Origin: Acinetobacter sp. BY419
GTDB taxonomy: Bacteria; Pseudomonadota; Gammaproteobacteria; Pseudomonadales; Moraxellaceae
Direction: 5' to 3'
Assembly (NCBI RefSeq): GCF_019038395.1
Contig: NZ_JAGFXZ010000014.1
Coordinates: 1 to 64,000 of the forward strand
Length of the DNA stretch: 64,000 bases
The notes beneath the pieces are model-generated. The model did not search any database. It saw only the letters and a program-made list of their open reading frames with translations, and was not told the DNA's origin. Position 1 is the stretch's first letter. The number at the start of each line of letters is the position of its first letter. The translations under genes were made by a program, and so were the position numbers. Shown in pieces: positions 28,744-41,073 of the stretch.

Positions 28744-29445
28744 CTAAGCATTGATAGGGTATTCTAAATATTCCCCATATTCTTCCACTTTTATTTTTAA
28801 CTTCAGGTTTCCAGTAGTTTTTATTTCCCCAATTTCAAATTTGATTTTATTTCCGCTCAAAACATATTGAGTCAGGTCTTTTTTTAATACTTCATTATTA
28901 TTGCTGTCTAATACTATGACTTCTACAATCTTCGCATGTGATTTGGCTTTATTATCCACTTTCAAATAGGCCAAATCATTTACTTTCTCCAGATTCACAT
29001 TAAGCTGTGGAGGTAATTGTTTTCCCGCAAAAAGTGGCAAGGAAAAATTAAATAAAAAGTTGATCGTTGAGGTGTCATCTACAGGCGTAACCTCTTTAAA
29101 AATAACTCTCCATGCTTGCTGCTTTTCAGTATCCATAAGTGGCTGACTAAATCCGATCCGGACTATTTGTTTGCTTTCCGGCTTTAATTCGAAGGTTCTT
29201 GGATTAAATAATAATGTGTTATCTTCGACTAGAATATCTTCCCCCCTTTCATCCTGCTGCCATTTAAATGCAGAAATTTCATATATTTTTGAAAACTTCA
29301 CCCCTGTACTCTCAATATTGACTGTCGTACTTCTCTGTTTTTTAAAATCCTGAATATACAACTGGATCGGACTAAACTTTATTCCTGCAGAGAGGGTAGC
29401 ACTACATAGCAATAATAAAAAAAATCCGATTATTTTTTTATGCAT
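28744..29445 (-). CDS. Periplasmic pilus chaperone
   Basis: 233-residue immunoglobulin-like chaperone that stabilises pilus subunits by donor-strand complementation. A signal peptide ends near residue 20 (TLSAG). Family features: IKFSPIQLYIQD, STTVNIESTG, LFNPRTFELKPESKQIVRIG (the G1-strand region) and AWRVIFKEV. It lies 42 bases upstream of the usher and is separated from the major pilin gene by a 112-base gap holding a terminator-like hairpin. Confidence 0.88.
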   Translation of the reverse strand: MHKKIIGFFLLLLCSATLSAGIKFSPIQLYIQDFKKQRSTTVNIESTGVKFSKIYEISAFKWQQDERGEDILVEDNTLLFNPRTFELKPESKQIVRIGFSQPLMDTEKQQAWRVIFKEVTPVDDTSTINFLFNFSLPLFAGKQLPPQLNVNLEKVNDLAYLKVDNKAKSHAKIVEVIVLDSNNNEVLKKDLTQYVLSGNKIKFEIGEIKTTGNLKLKIKVEEYGEYLEYPINA

Positions 29446-29480
29446 TTTTTACTCCCAAGATTTATATAGTTATTATTCAA

Positions 29481-29522
29481 TAAAAAAATATTAAAATAGG
29501 AGATGATTCACACATCTCCTAT
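29481..29522 (-). terminator. Hairpin plus U-tract between pilin and chaperone (probable partial terminator)
   Basis: Perfect 10-bp arms ATAGGAGATG and CATCTCCTAT with a 7-base loop (29496-29522), followed in the minus direction by TTTTAATATTTTTTT. It lies inside the operon, 36 bases after the pilin stop. Incomplete stopping here would give far more pilin mRNA than chaperone and usher mRNA. Confidence 0.75.
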
Positions 29523-29557
29523 CCATTCAGTGCTTATAAAGAATGAATTTCTTATTA

Positions 29558-30058
29558 TTAGAATCGAACTTCGACATTATATGTACCAAGATAAGTTCCA
29601 GCATCGGCTGCTGCAATCGCACTACCCGCCACTGTAGCTGCTACATCCCAACGATGAGCCTGTCCTTTGGTACTTGTTTGAGTTCCAGAATAAGCTTTTC
29701 CACCACGTGTAGTAGTCATAGATACAGGTACAGTGTTCTGACCACTACGCAAATTGTTTGGTGCATTAATATTTAATCGATAAGGGGCATTTGTGCTTAC
29801 ATTAAAGAAACCCGCGTCACTCCAATTCCCCCCCGTTGTTTGGGCAAGTGTTAATTGGGGTGTCTCCACATCCAAATCACAATGTCTTGGAACATCTAAC
29901 ACAATGTCAATTTTTCCATCACACTTATCCCCACAACCATGTTTACCTGGTTTATGTGAACCTGGTTTTCCTGCAACCTGATTCGCATAAACTGCTGTGG
30001 AACCTAAACCAAAGCTCAATACTACAGTTGCCAATACGGCTTGAGTCATTTTATTCAT
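29558..30058 (-). CDS. Major pilin, spore-coat-U type, with His/Cys-rich N-terminal extension
   Basis: 166-residue secreted subunit. Signal peptide to about residue 25 (VYA). The SCPU domain begins near GKIDIVLDVPRHC and ends TYLGTYNVEVRF. Between the cleavage site and the fold are about 24 extra residues rich in Gly, Lys, His and Cys (AGKPGSHKPGKHGCGDKC), with His35, His40, Cys42 and Cys46. Only three cysteines exist in the mature protein (42, 46, 60); the usual second cysteine of the SCPU fold, expected near GFFNVSTNAPYRL, is absent. It is first in the operon, with AAGGAATGGAG upstream of the ATG, as expected of the most abundant subunit. Confidence 0.85.
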   Translation of the reverse strand: MNKMTQAVLATVVLSFGLGSTAVYANQVAGKPGSHKPGKHGCGDKCDGKIDIVLDVPRHCDLDVETPQLTLAQTTGGNWSDAGFFNVSTNAPYRLNINAPNNLRSGQNTVPVSMTTTRGGKAYSGTQTSTKGQAHRWDVAATVAGSAIAAADAGTYLGTYNVEVRF

Positions 30059-30697
30059 GAGTATGCTCCATTCCTTTTTGGAAGAATATATTTATTAAGT
30101 TTTACGCTTACATTATGAACTCTTGTTATTATGAGTAATGTTATGTAGGCGTGCAGCCATCTTATTATTATTCCTAAAAAAACATACAGAAGCTCTAATA
30201 TTCACAATATATTGACTTATACTATATTTTTTATTTTTTATTAAAAATTCTTTATTTTATAAATATTTATTTAAAAAATCTTTAATGTTACCAAATATTA
30301 ATGAGCTTATATTTACCATTAATATTTATATATAAACTTTGTCCAAAACCTCAATACAAATATAAAATATTGATACTTATATTATTTTCAACAAACTTCA
30401 ATTGTTCTAATTTTTTACATTTTTATTTTTACAAAGCCTTACAATTTACAATTAAATCCAATATAAATCATAATTACATCGATATTTTTTTGTTATTTTT
30501 CAAATATACCCTACTTTTAAAAATTTCAACACCTCTCTTCCCAAATACATTTAATTACTTAATTTTAAATCTTACATGATTCTTTAAATAAAAGTTTATT
30601 TATATCCAACCACTATTCCCTCCTGGGAATTTTAATTATTATTCATCTGAATTATTTAAAATAAATATCACTTTTTAATTAATATAATTATAATATT

Positions 30698-30800
30698 AGT
30701 CCTCTTGCGTTAGTCAAAATTTAAACAGCCACAAGCTATATTTTATAAGGTTTTAGCTAATTCAAAAATTAGGTAAAAGCATACTTTCCGCAAGAGGTCT
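30698..30800 (+). repeat. MITE-like element, copy B (inverse of copy A)
   Basis: 103-bp element with ends AGTCCTCTTGCG and CGCAAGAGGTCT (one mismatch as inverted repeats). It is flanked by ATT on both sides, a likely 3-bp target duplication. It is about 94% identical to copy A in reverse orientation. It has no coding capacity. It lies about 640 bases upstream of the pilin start, so copies A and B face each other across the pilus operon. Confidence 0.82.
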
Positions 30801-31012
30801 ATTATTTACCCATAATATAGTTTATTTAGACTTAAAAATTAATTTTAATTTGCAAGTTTTCTGGAGTTTTAATTACATTTCCTTTTTCTTACTTCACACT
30901 TAATGAAGCGATCAAAAACTTACTTATCATGATAATTATAAAAGCAGAGATAGGACATATATCAACAAATCAAAAAATATTTTCTGCCATTAAAAATCAG
31001 TAAATTACCCAT

Positions 31013-31037
31013 AAAAAAACCCACTTGCGCAGGGTTT
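31013..31037 (-). terminator. Terminator behind the orphan ilvC tail
   Basis: AAACCC and GGGTTT arms with a run of T in the minus direction, about 20 bases past the stop of the ilvC-like tail. It probably belonged to the same lost gene copy. Confidence 0.6.
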
Positions 31038-31058
31038 CATAGCATATAATTCAGAAAA

Positions 31059-31100
31059 TCAGTTTTTCTCTTTCTCACCGATTTTGTTCGCTTGAATCTA
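31059..31100 (-). pseudogene. Orphan 3' tail of a second ilvC copy
   Basis: Translated on the minus strand, 31059-31097 reads IQANKIGEKEKN followed by a stop, matching the C-terminus of the intact IlvC next door ([12 protein letters not shown]) at 10 of 12 residues. The codon before it is TAG where ilvC has TGG (Trp), and similarity fades within about ten bases beyond that. The fragment lies about 120 bases downstream of the intact ilvC stop, in the same orientation. It looks like a scar of recombination or insertion at the ilvC 3' end. Confidence 0.65.
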
Positions 31101-31169
31101 AGCCACGAAAAGAGAGGAAAACACAGCTTTAAACGAAGTACCAAATAGGAAAGCCCCACTTTGTATAAA

Positions 31170-31200
31170 AAAAAGCCCCTGTTAAAAACAAGGGCTTTTT
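31170..31200 (-). terminator. Terminator of ilvC
   Basis: AAAAAGCCC and GGGCTTTTT arms, reinforced by inner TGTT and AACA, with T runs on both sides, 18 bases past the ilvC stop. Confidence 0.9.
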
Positions 31201-31217
31201 GACTTAGAAATTAGAAC

Positions 31218-32291
<1,074 letters not shown>

Positions 32292-32340
32292 TTACATTGC
32301 CTGATCCCCCTTCTTATTAAGATGAGGAAATACTTGAAAT

Positions 32341-32832
32341 TTAGATTGTTAGTACTTTTTCGCCGCGCGCAATACCTGAAACACCCGAACGCACAACTTC
32401 CAAAATGGTGTGTTCTGCAAGTGCATCAATAAATGCATCTACTTTCTCGGTCGTACCCGCAATTTGAATGGTATAGGTCGTGGGCGTTACATCGACAATC
32501 TGACCACGGAAAATATCGGCAGTACGCTTGATTTCGTCACGAGATGAACCCAATGCCTTGACTTTGATCAGCATCAGTTCACGCTCAATATGCGCACCTT
32601 CAGACAGATCAACCACTTTAACCACTTCCACCAGTTTATTAAGCTGTTTGGTGATTTGCTCGATCTTGTGATCATCGCCATAAGTGGTCAACGTCAAACG
32701 TGAAAGTGTCGGATCTTCAGTCGGTGCCACGTTCAATGTTTCGATGTTGTAGCCACGCTGTGAGAACAAGCCCACTAAACGGGAAAGCGCGCCTGCTTCA
32801 TTTTCAATAAGGACAGAGATGATATGTCTCAT
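32341..32832 (-). CDS. ilvH: Acetolactate synthase small (regulatory) subunit
   Basis: 163-residue regulatory subunit that raises activity and brings valine feedback to acetolactate synthase. The N-terminal ACT domain starts [30 protein letters not shown] (residues 2-31), followed by the typical second domain with LMLIKV. The ATG at 32832 overlaps the ilvI stop by four bases (ATGA), which decides the start and implies coupled translation for subunit balance. Confidence 0.95.
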   Translation of the reverse strand: MRHIISVLIENEAGALSRLVGLFSQRGYNIETLNVAPTEDPTLSRLTLTTYGDDHKIEQITKQLNKLVEVVKVVDLSEGAHIERELMLIKVKALGSSRDEIKRTADIFRGQIVDVTPTTYTIQIAGTTEKVDAFIDALAEHTILEVVRSGVSGIARGEKVLTI

Positions 32833-34556
32833 GCTGTGCGCTCCCCTTTTGCTAACCACATATCTTGCATTGATTGGCCTGCAATCAACATCGGATAAAC
32901 GTGCTCAGTACGATCAATCATCACGTTAATAAATACGCACTTATCGTTAATCGCCATTGCCTCTTGAAGCTTAGATTCAAGCTCATCGGCATGGTCAATC
33001 TGAATACCGACGTGACCATATGCTTCCATCAACTTGGCAAAATCAGGCAGTGATTCTACATAAGAGCTAGAATGACGACCTTCGTAGTTCATGTCTTGCC
33101 ACTGTTTCACCATACCCAAGGAACGGTTGTTTAAGCACAAAATTTTTACGTTTAAACCGTACTGCTTACAGGTTGAAAGTTCCTGGATACACATCTGAAT
33201 CGATGCTTCACCGGTGATACACACTACTTGCTGATCAGGGAATGCGAGCTTCGCTGCCATCGCATAAGGTAAACCTACACCCATGGTGCCCAGGCCACCT
33301 GAGTTGATCCATTGACGCGGACGTTTGTATTTGTAATACATCGCACCAAACATCTGATGCTGACCTACGTCAGAGGTAATGATCGCTTCGCCATTGGTTA
33401 TTTTGTCCAATGCCTGAACCACTTGTTGTGGCTTCATTACACCATCAACACCTGCTTCAAAACGACCGCCATGAACCTTGCGCCATTCATTGATCTGTTC
33501 CCACCATGCCGCAATCGCTTCAGGATTTGGCTTGGAAACATCGAGCTGTTTCAGCTGGTTCAACATCTCATTCAACACAGGCTCTACAGCACCTACGATT
33601 GGAATATGGGCCATAATGGTTTTTGAAATCGTCGCTGGGTCGATATCAATATGAATCACTTTGGCATTCGGACAGAATTTTGCCGGATTATTGGTGACAC
33701 GGTCATCGAAGCGCGCGCCTACACACAAAATCACATCTGCATTGTGCATGGTCATGTTGGCTTCGTAAGTACCGTGCATACCCAACATACCGATGAACTG
33801 TGGATCATCGCCCGGGAATGCACCAAGACCCATCAGGGTATTGGTTACTGGATAATCCAATAGATGCGCAAGCTCTGTTAATTGTGCAGATGCATTACCT
33901 TGAACTACACCGCCACCCGAGTAAATCACTGGGCGTTTGGCATTGATTAATTCTTCAATCGCTTTACGAATTTGACCTGAGTGACCACGGAATGGTGGCT
34001 GATACGAACGCATCTTCACTTTTTCCGGATATTCGTAAGCAAATTTCTCTGCAGGATTGGTGGCATCCTTCGGAATATCGATCACGACAGGGCCAGGGCG
34101 ACCAGATGAGGCGATATAGAATGCTTTTTTGATGATTGCAGGAATTTCGCTGGCATGACGTACCTGGAAACTATGTTTCACGATTGGGCGAGAAATACCG
34201 ACCATATCGGTTTCCTGGAAGGCATCTTCACCAATCAGATGACTCGCAACCTGACCTGACAAAATCACCATCGGGATTGAGTCCATATAGGCCGTTGCAA
34301 TTGGCGTGACCGTGTTGGTTGCGCCCGGACCTGAGGTCACCAGCACCACACCGGTCTTACCTGTTACGCGTGAGTAAGCATCTGCCATGTGACCGGCAGC
34401 TTGTTCGTGACGTACGAGGTAATGATTGATTTTGTCTTGTTGAAATAGCGCATCATAAATATGAAGAACTGCGCCGCCTGGGTATCCAAAAACATGTTCA
34501 ACGCCTTCGTCCGCTAATGCACGAACAAGCATTTCACCACCAGATAGAAGTTCCAA
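32829..34556 (-). CDS. ilvI: Acetolactate synthase large (catalytic) subunit
   Basis: TPP-dependent enzyme making acetolactate or acetohydroxybutyrate from pyruvate. It has 575 residues. The N-terminal TPP domain includes [16 protein letters not shown] and [15 protein letters not shown] with the catalytic Glu; the C-terminal part includes [20 protein letters not shown]. The start codon appears to be TTG with AGGG upstream; there is no better ATG before [18 protein letters not shown], which is the usual N-terminus. The upstream leader has a strong hairpin (34579-34609). Confidence 0.95.
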   Translation of the reverse strand: MELLSGGEMLVRALADEGVEHVFGYPGGAVLHIYDALFQQDKINHYLVRHEQAAGHMADAYSRVTGKTGVVLVTSGPGATNTVTPIATAYMDSIPMVILSGQVASHLIGEDAFQETDMVGISRPIVKHSFQVRHASEIPAIIKKAFYIASSGRPGPVVIDIPKDATNPAEKFAYEYPEKVKMRSYQPPFRGHSGQIRKAIEELINAKRPVIYSGGGVVQGNASAQLTELAHLLDYPVTNTLMGLGAFPGDDPQFIGMLGMHGTYEANMTMHNADVILCVGARFDDRVTNNPAKFCPNAKVIHIDIDPATISKTIMAHIPIVGAVEPVLNEMLNQLKQLDVSKPNPEAIAAWWEQINEWRKVHGGRFEAGVDGVMKPQQVVQALDKITNGEAIITSDVGQHQMFGAMYYKYKRPRQWINSGGLGTMGVGLPYAMAAKLAFPDQQVVCITGEASIQMCIQELSTCKQYGLNVKILCLNNRSLGMVKQWQDMNYEGRHSSSYVESLPDFAKLMEAYGHVGIQIDHADELESKLQEAMAINDKCVFINVMIDRTEHVYPMLIAGQSMQDMWLAKGERTA

Positions 34557-35244
34557 CGTGATTCACCCTAATGTTATTACACTGCACAAATGGGAGGCAT
34601 TTGCAGTGTTTCATTTGTTAACTGTCTGCACTGTTATAGCACAATAATTTCATAGTTTTCATAGCAATAGGAAAAAAATCTGATCTCTTTGCTGTTCGAG
34701 CAATACAAGACCTAAAACATGTTGGGATAAACATATTTTGCTTAGCTTTGTTCAATTTCTCGGCTAGAGAAATCGCCCACTGCATGAAATGACACTTAGT
34801 CGAAGGGTGATCGATCTAAGGCATATAAAACTATTGCAGCATTCTTGTGTTTTCAGGCTTTAAAGTCAAGTTTAAAAAACAGCCAATTTATGCTTATAGT
34901 GTCCAAATCTGCTGTTTTTAACAGCAATCTCCGCTTACAGCTCTGCATTTACCCTCTGGTATATTTATCTAATTCAATAAAATTCATAGGGTTATTCGTT
35001 TAATTTTATAAATTTTTAATATGTCTTATATAAAAAAAATGAATGAATTTTTATTAAATTAAAGGAAATTGTTTATCAATAAATTTTGTATATGAAAATT
35101 TACCCCTTATTTTCTTAAACTCCAGGCCGAGCTTATATAAGCAGTTAACCTCGAATAAAGCAGATAAAAAGCCATCATTTTTACTTAAAAAATCACTACA
35201 ATAATTGCAGTATTCCATGCCGAGAAAGCCGGGACCCAAGAACA
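34557..35244. other. Intergenic region between ilvI and the DUF4124 gene
   Basis: About 690 bp, AT-rich, carrying the divergent promoters of ilvI (minus) and the plus-strand DUF4124 gene. Besides the ilvI leader hairpin, a small GCTGTTTTTAACAGC hairpin lies near 34911-34926. No T-box or other named riboswitch was recognised. A 63-codon minus frame at 35054-35245 has no support. Confidence 0.55.
34579..34609 (-). promoter_or_regulatory. Leader hairpin before ilvI
   Basis: Arms ACACTGCAAATG and CATTTGTGCAGTGT (minus strand), 12 matching pairs with a 2-base bulge and a short C-rich loop. It ends about 22 bases before the TTG start and just ahead of the ribosome binding site. No U-tract follows, so it is not a plain terminator; it may affect ilvI translation or mRNA stability. 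Confidence 0.5.
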
Positions 35245-35598
35245 ATGAAAATATCTTTTTTATCTACCTTCAGCTTAAGTTGCGCTGTTACTGTAAGTCT
35301 CTTCAGTATGAGCGCTTCCGCAATTCAGTATCATAAATGGGTCGATGCCAAAGGCATCACACACTACACCAAGACGCCACCACCGAAATCTGCGAAAAAA
35401 TCCACGACAGTGGACACCTATGGCTGGAAAAATTCGGCACCGACACCGTCTAGAACTACTGAAACTGAAATGCAAACCGAGAATACGTCTCAAGAACAAC
35501 TGCAACAAACACCTCAAGTTCCTGCACATCAGGACCAGCAGCAACGTGAAGCAAACGAAGCCTTGCAGCAATCTAAAAATCGCGCGGTAGCTTTATAA
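35245..35598 (+). CDS. Secreted DUF4124-domain protein of unknown function
   Basis: 117-residue protein with a signal peptide to about residue 26 (SASA). The short N-terminal DUF4124 motif reads YHKWVDAKGITHYTKTPP (29-46), a small beta unit common in proteobacterial envelope proteins. The remaining ~60 residues are Gln/Thr/Glu-rich and probably disordered. No function is established for the family. It lies upstream of leuS with a 121-base gap and its own likely promoter. Confidence 0.78.
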   Translation: MKISFLSTFSLSCAVTVSLFSMSASAIQYHKWVDAKGITHYTKTPPPKSAKKSTTVDTYGWKNSAPTPSRTTETEMQTENTSQEQLQQTPQVPAHQDQQQREANEALQQSKNRAVAL

Positions 35599-35704
35599 GG
35601 CGCCTGTAGATAGAACAGCGGTTTTTTCTTCGGGAAATGCCGGTGCAAAATTCACTTTTAGGTACATTTTGCGCTATGCTGTGCAACAGACTTTTTCACC
35701 GTAA

Positions 35705-38341
<2,637 letters not shown>

Positions 38342-38350
38342 TCCCCCTAC

Positions 38351-38371
38351 CCCCTCTTTTAAAAAGAGGGG
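38351..38371. repeat. Short palindrome (REP-like) after leuS
   Basis: CCCCTCTTTT and AAAAGAGGGG arms with almost no loop, ten bases after the leuS stop. It resembles the C-rich/G-rich palindromes at 52141-52268 and is probably a dispersed extragenic repeat rather than a true terminator, as no U-tract follows. Confidence 0.5.
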
Positions 38372-38397
38372 AATTTAAGGATTTCACAATTCCCAAC

Positions 38398-38424
38398 CAA
38401 AGCCCGTTGCCAGCCAACGGGCTT
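38398..38424. terminator. Hairpin between leuS and lptE
   Basis: AAAGCCCGTTG and CAACGGGCTTT arms with a 5-base loop. The following TTTGACTTT is a weak U-tract, so it may be a partial plus-strand terminator after leuS. Confidence 0.6.
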
Positions 38425-38486
38425 TGACTTTACAATCCAGTTCAGGATTTTAAATATTTCCCTTCGGGAAGCATAGAGGGCAACAC

Positions 38487-39020
38487 ATGCATTTGGGCAA
38501 ACGTTTAGCAGCAATTGTTTTAACTTGTGGTCTGAGTGCAGGCTTGGCCGGCTGTGGTTTTCATCTGAAAGGAACCAATCCGAGCTCCGCTCCTATTGCC
38601 TACTCTGTCATGAGCCTGTCTTTACCACCCGATACGGATGAGCTGCAAGAAAAACTGGCAGTTTACCTGGGGGCTGCAGGCATACAATTGAGTAATGCAC
38701 CAAATGCATATGTGCTTCGTGTACTCGATTACACGCCGCGCCGTTTAGAATTGAACGGTAAACTGGTCGAAACCTTGTTACGTTTAAATGTGACATTCCA
38801 GATTGAAGATGCACAAGGCAATCCGATCACTGAACCACGGACTGTGGTAGCCACACGTTCTTATCAATATGACATTGAAACAGTGAACACTGATGACCAG
38901 GAACAAAAGTTTCTGGATCATGTGATTATTGATGATGTGGCGCAGCAGATCGCGCGTCAGATTTCATCGAACCGCTTACCATTAGTCAAACAAAATACCT
39001 CAGTGCAACCTGCCCAATAA
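38487..39020 (+). CDS. lptE: LPS-assembly lipoprotein LptE
   Basis: Lipoprotein that plugs the LptD barrel and helps insert lipopolysaccharide or lipooligosaccharide into the outer leaflet. It has 177 residues. The signal peptide carries the lipobox LAGC, followed by the family start GFHLKGTNP. GAGGG precedes the ATG. It sits between leuS and holA as in other gammaproteobacteria; holA begins nine bases after it. Confidence 0.93.
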   Translation: MHLGKRLAAIVLTCGLSAGLAGCGFHLKGTNPSSAPIAYSVMSLSLPPDTDELQEKLAVYLGAAGIQLSNAPNAYVLRVLDYTPRRLELNGKLVETLLRLNVTFQIEDAQGNPITEPRTVVATRSYQYDIETVNTDDQEQKFLDHVIIDDVAQQIARQISSNRLPLVKQNTSVQPAQ

Positions 39021-39029
39021 GACCGCCTT

Positions 39030-40028
39030 ATGAAACTTGATTATCTGCAAGCCTTAAAACGTGTTGATGAAGCTCGCGGTGCCTGGGTATTGCATGGTCA
39101 AGAGCCTTTGCTGGAACAGAATTTAATTGACGCCTTTCGCAGCAGCTGGCAAAAGCAGGATATTGAGCGTCAGCGCTATGACATTAGTTCGGTCGCTGAC
39201 TGGAAAACTGTCTTTAATGCCCTGAACAGTCTGTCGCTGTTTTCAACCCAACTGGCGATTGAAGTACATGGCAATATCAAACCGGATGCCAGTGCGATCA
39301 AGCTACTGAAAAGCTATTTGCAGCATAATGAACAAAACCTGCTGTTGGTGGTGATGCCCAAACAGGACAGTAATAGCCTGAAATCCAGTTTCTTTCAGCT
39401 GATTGATGCCAATGGTGTGAATGTCTCGCTGGTAGCAAATTACCCCAAAGACCGTCAGCAGATTCTGAGCGTTGAAGCGGGAAAACTTGGGATTAAACTG
39501 GCTAATGATGCCTGGCAATGGCTGGAACAACATCATGAACACAACTTGCTGGCAGCTAAAAACAGCCTGATGCGGGTCAGCGACACCTTTGCTGACATCG
39601 ATGTGATTCAGGTTGATCATTTATATGCATGCTTACAGGATCAGTCACGCTATAGCACCTATGATTTAAGTGATGCCCTGCTGCAAGGTAACCTTTCCCA
39701 GTCCATTAAGATTTTTCAGTATCTGGTTGCTTCAGGCGAGCCAATGAGCCTGATTTTATGGAGTCTCAGCAAGGAAATGCGTCTGCTGATGCAGCTGTTT
39801 GAACAGCCGCAGAATGCCTTGCAACTGGGGATCTGGAAAACCAAAGTCGGGCTGTATCAGCAAGCTTTACGCCGTCTCAGCCCACAACGCTTTTTGACCT
39901 GGCCACAGCTGTTAATCCGTATTGATGCAGCCATTAAAGGGATGTCCAAAGAGAACCCTGAACATCTCATCTTACAGGCCATTGCTGAAATGTGCGGTCA
40001 AAGCTTGTTTTTAACACCGAGCGCTTAA
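39030..40028 (+). CDS. holA: DNA polymerase III delta subunit
   Basis: Clamp-loader subunit that opens the beta sliding clamp. It has 332 residues, near the usual ~340. The N-terminal AAA-like domain begins MKLDYLQALKRVDEARGAWVLHGQEP and has FNALNSLSLFS; the C-terminal collar domain includes YDLSDALLQGNLSQSI. Its last four bases overlap the end of the convergent hemerythrin pseudogene, so no intergenic terminator lies between them. Confidence 0.94.
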   Translation: MKLDYLQALKRVDEARGAWVLHGQEPLLEQNLIDAFRSSWQKQDIERQRYDISSVADWKTVFNALNSLSLFSTQLAIEVHGNIKPDASAIKLLKSYLQHNEQNLLLVVMPKQDSNSLKSSFFQLIDANGVNVSLVANYPKDRQQILSVEAGKLGIKLANDAWQWLEQHHEHNLLAAKNSLMRVSDTFADIDVIQVDHLYACLQDQSRYSTYDLSDALLQGNLSQSIKIFQYLVASGEPMSLILWSLSKEMRLLMQLFEQPQNALQLGIWKTKVGLYQQALRRLSPQRFLTWPQLLIRIDAAIKGMSKENPEHLILQAIAEMCGQSLFLTPSA

Positions 40029-40476
40029 CTAAAGAAACGTGCAAACCAGCCTTTGCCCTTTTTGGTTTCCTGGGCACGTAGACAACTCAACATATTATCG
40101 CGCACTGCATCGACATAATCCTGGTCATCATGTTGAATATGATTAATCAGCCATTTGGACAATAAACGATATAAATCGTTTTCGATGGATTCTCCCTTCT
40201 CGAATTTTAGGCGATAATCATTTAATCGTTTCACAAATAATTCATGTATACCGCGATGCGAAGGTAGATATTGATAGCTGACTTGTTCCAGCAGGTTTTC
40301 TTCAAAGCTGAAATGTGACACTGGGTATAATCAATTAAATCATTCAGAATTTCTTTGATTCGATCACGCTGACCGGTGCTTCGGATCTCTTCTAAGGCAT
40401 TAATATAATCTAAAATTTGACGGTGCTGATTATCAATTACGTCAATCCCAATATTATAACTTTCATTCCATTCCAC
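40025..40476 (-). pseudogene. Bacteriohemerythrin broken by a frameshift
   Basis: Di-iron oxygen-binding family. The first frame (from ATG at 40476) gives about 54 family-like residues ending LIDYTQCH; the rest continues in another frame as FSFEENLLEQVSYQYLP to the stop at 40025. The join, near 40312-40320, reads CAGTGTCACATTTCAGC; removing one CA restores a 149-residue protein. The restored protein has all iron ligands: His18 (DNQH), His54 and Glu58 (CHFSFEE), His73 and His77 (HRGIH), His112 and Asp117 (HIQHDD). The break looks like a recent CA duplication or a sequence error. Confidence 0.85.
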
Positions 40477-41073
40477 TTCTAAACCTCATCAATTCTGATT
40501 TAAATTTGTATTATTTCTGCACAATAAAAGTGCGTTTTCTTCTTAAGTGATATAACCATTATTTTCATATTGAATTAGATCTTACAAGTTTTATTTACTT
40601 AAATCCATATATAAAACATGGGTTTTTTAAATTTTTTTTCTAGTTAATTTTCAATCGGTTTTCGTTACCACGAATGGAAAAATGAGAATTCAGCCAAAAA
40701 TACCCTAAGAACAAATATCACATAACAAATCCAATATATTTTTTTGGTTTGATGTCTTTATTGATTCACAATAAATTTTATCTTTGCAGCGCTTTTATTT
40801 GAAAAATACTATTGGAGATAGTTATCATTTTATTCAATAGCCACATGATTAATCTTTTAAGCGATATCGGTGTTATCTTTAGAAAATCAAAACCCTGTCT
40901 TCAATATGAGAGACATCTATTCATTGATCATCTTAAAATGGTCTGTAGGGGCTATATTTTTTAAACTTCAGTCAATAGAAAATAATTCTCATTATAAATT
41001 AAAAAAATTCACGATTTATCCCAGTTTCGCTTTTATAATCAAACCCTATCTTTGATCCGAATTCGTATTCAAT
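40477..41073. other. AT-rich intergenic region upstream of macA
   Basis: About 600 bp between the divergent hemerythrin and macA genes. A TATAAT at 41034-41039, 35 bases before the macA ATG, is a possible -10 box with only a weak -35. A 61-codon frame at 40870-41055 lacks a ribosome binding site and family likeness. Nothing else was recognised. Confidence 0.55.

Larger units (their letters stand above)
30059..31217. other. 1.16-kb very AT-rich region upstream of the pilus operon
   Basis: Probably contains the pilus promoter and regulatory sites, but no reliable -35/-10 pair could be picked out of the A/T background. It also holds MITE-like copy B (30698-30800), a terminator (31013-31037), the orphan ilvC tail (31059-31100) and the ilvC terminator (31170-31200). 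A 92-codon plus-strand frame at 30301-30579 is low complexity and is not accepted as a gene. Confidence 0.6.

Noticed and set aside
30301-30579. 92-codon plus-strand frame in the AT-rich region upstream of the pilus operon
   Set aside because: Very AT-rich, dominated by F, L, I, Y, N and K; no ribosome binding site or family likeness. Open by chance in low-GC DNA.
25709-30800. Reading the two MITE-like copies as ends of one composite transposon
   Set aside because: Each copy has its own 3-bp flanking duplication (AAT and ATT), which fits separate insertions.
34534-34614. 26-codon leader peptide before ilvI
   Set aside because: Not clearly enriched in Leu, Ile or Val codons, lacks a ribosome binding site and a following terminator, so attenuation is unsupported.
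35054-35245. 63-codon minus-strand frame beside the DUF4124 gene
   Set aside because: Lies over the probable promoter of the DUF4124 gene and has no support.
40870-41055. 61-codon frame upstream of macA
   Set aside because: AT-rich, no ribosome binding site, runs into the likely macA promoter.
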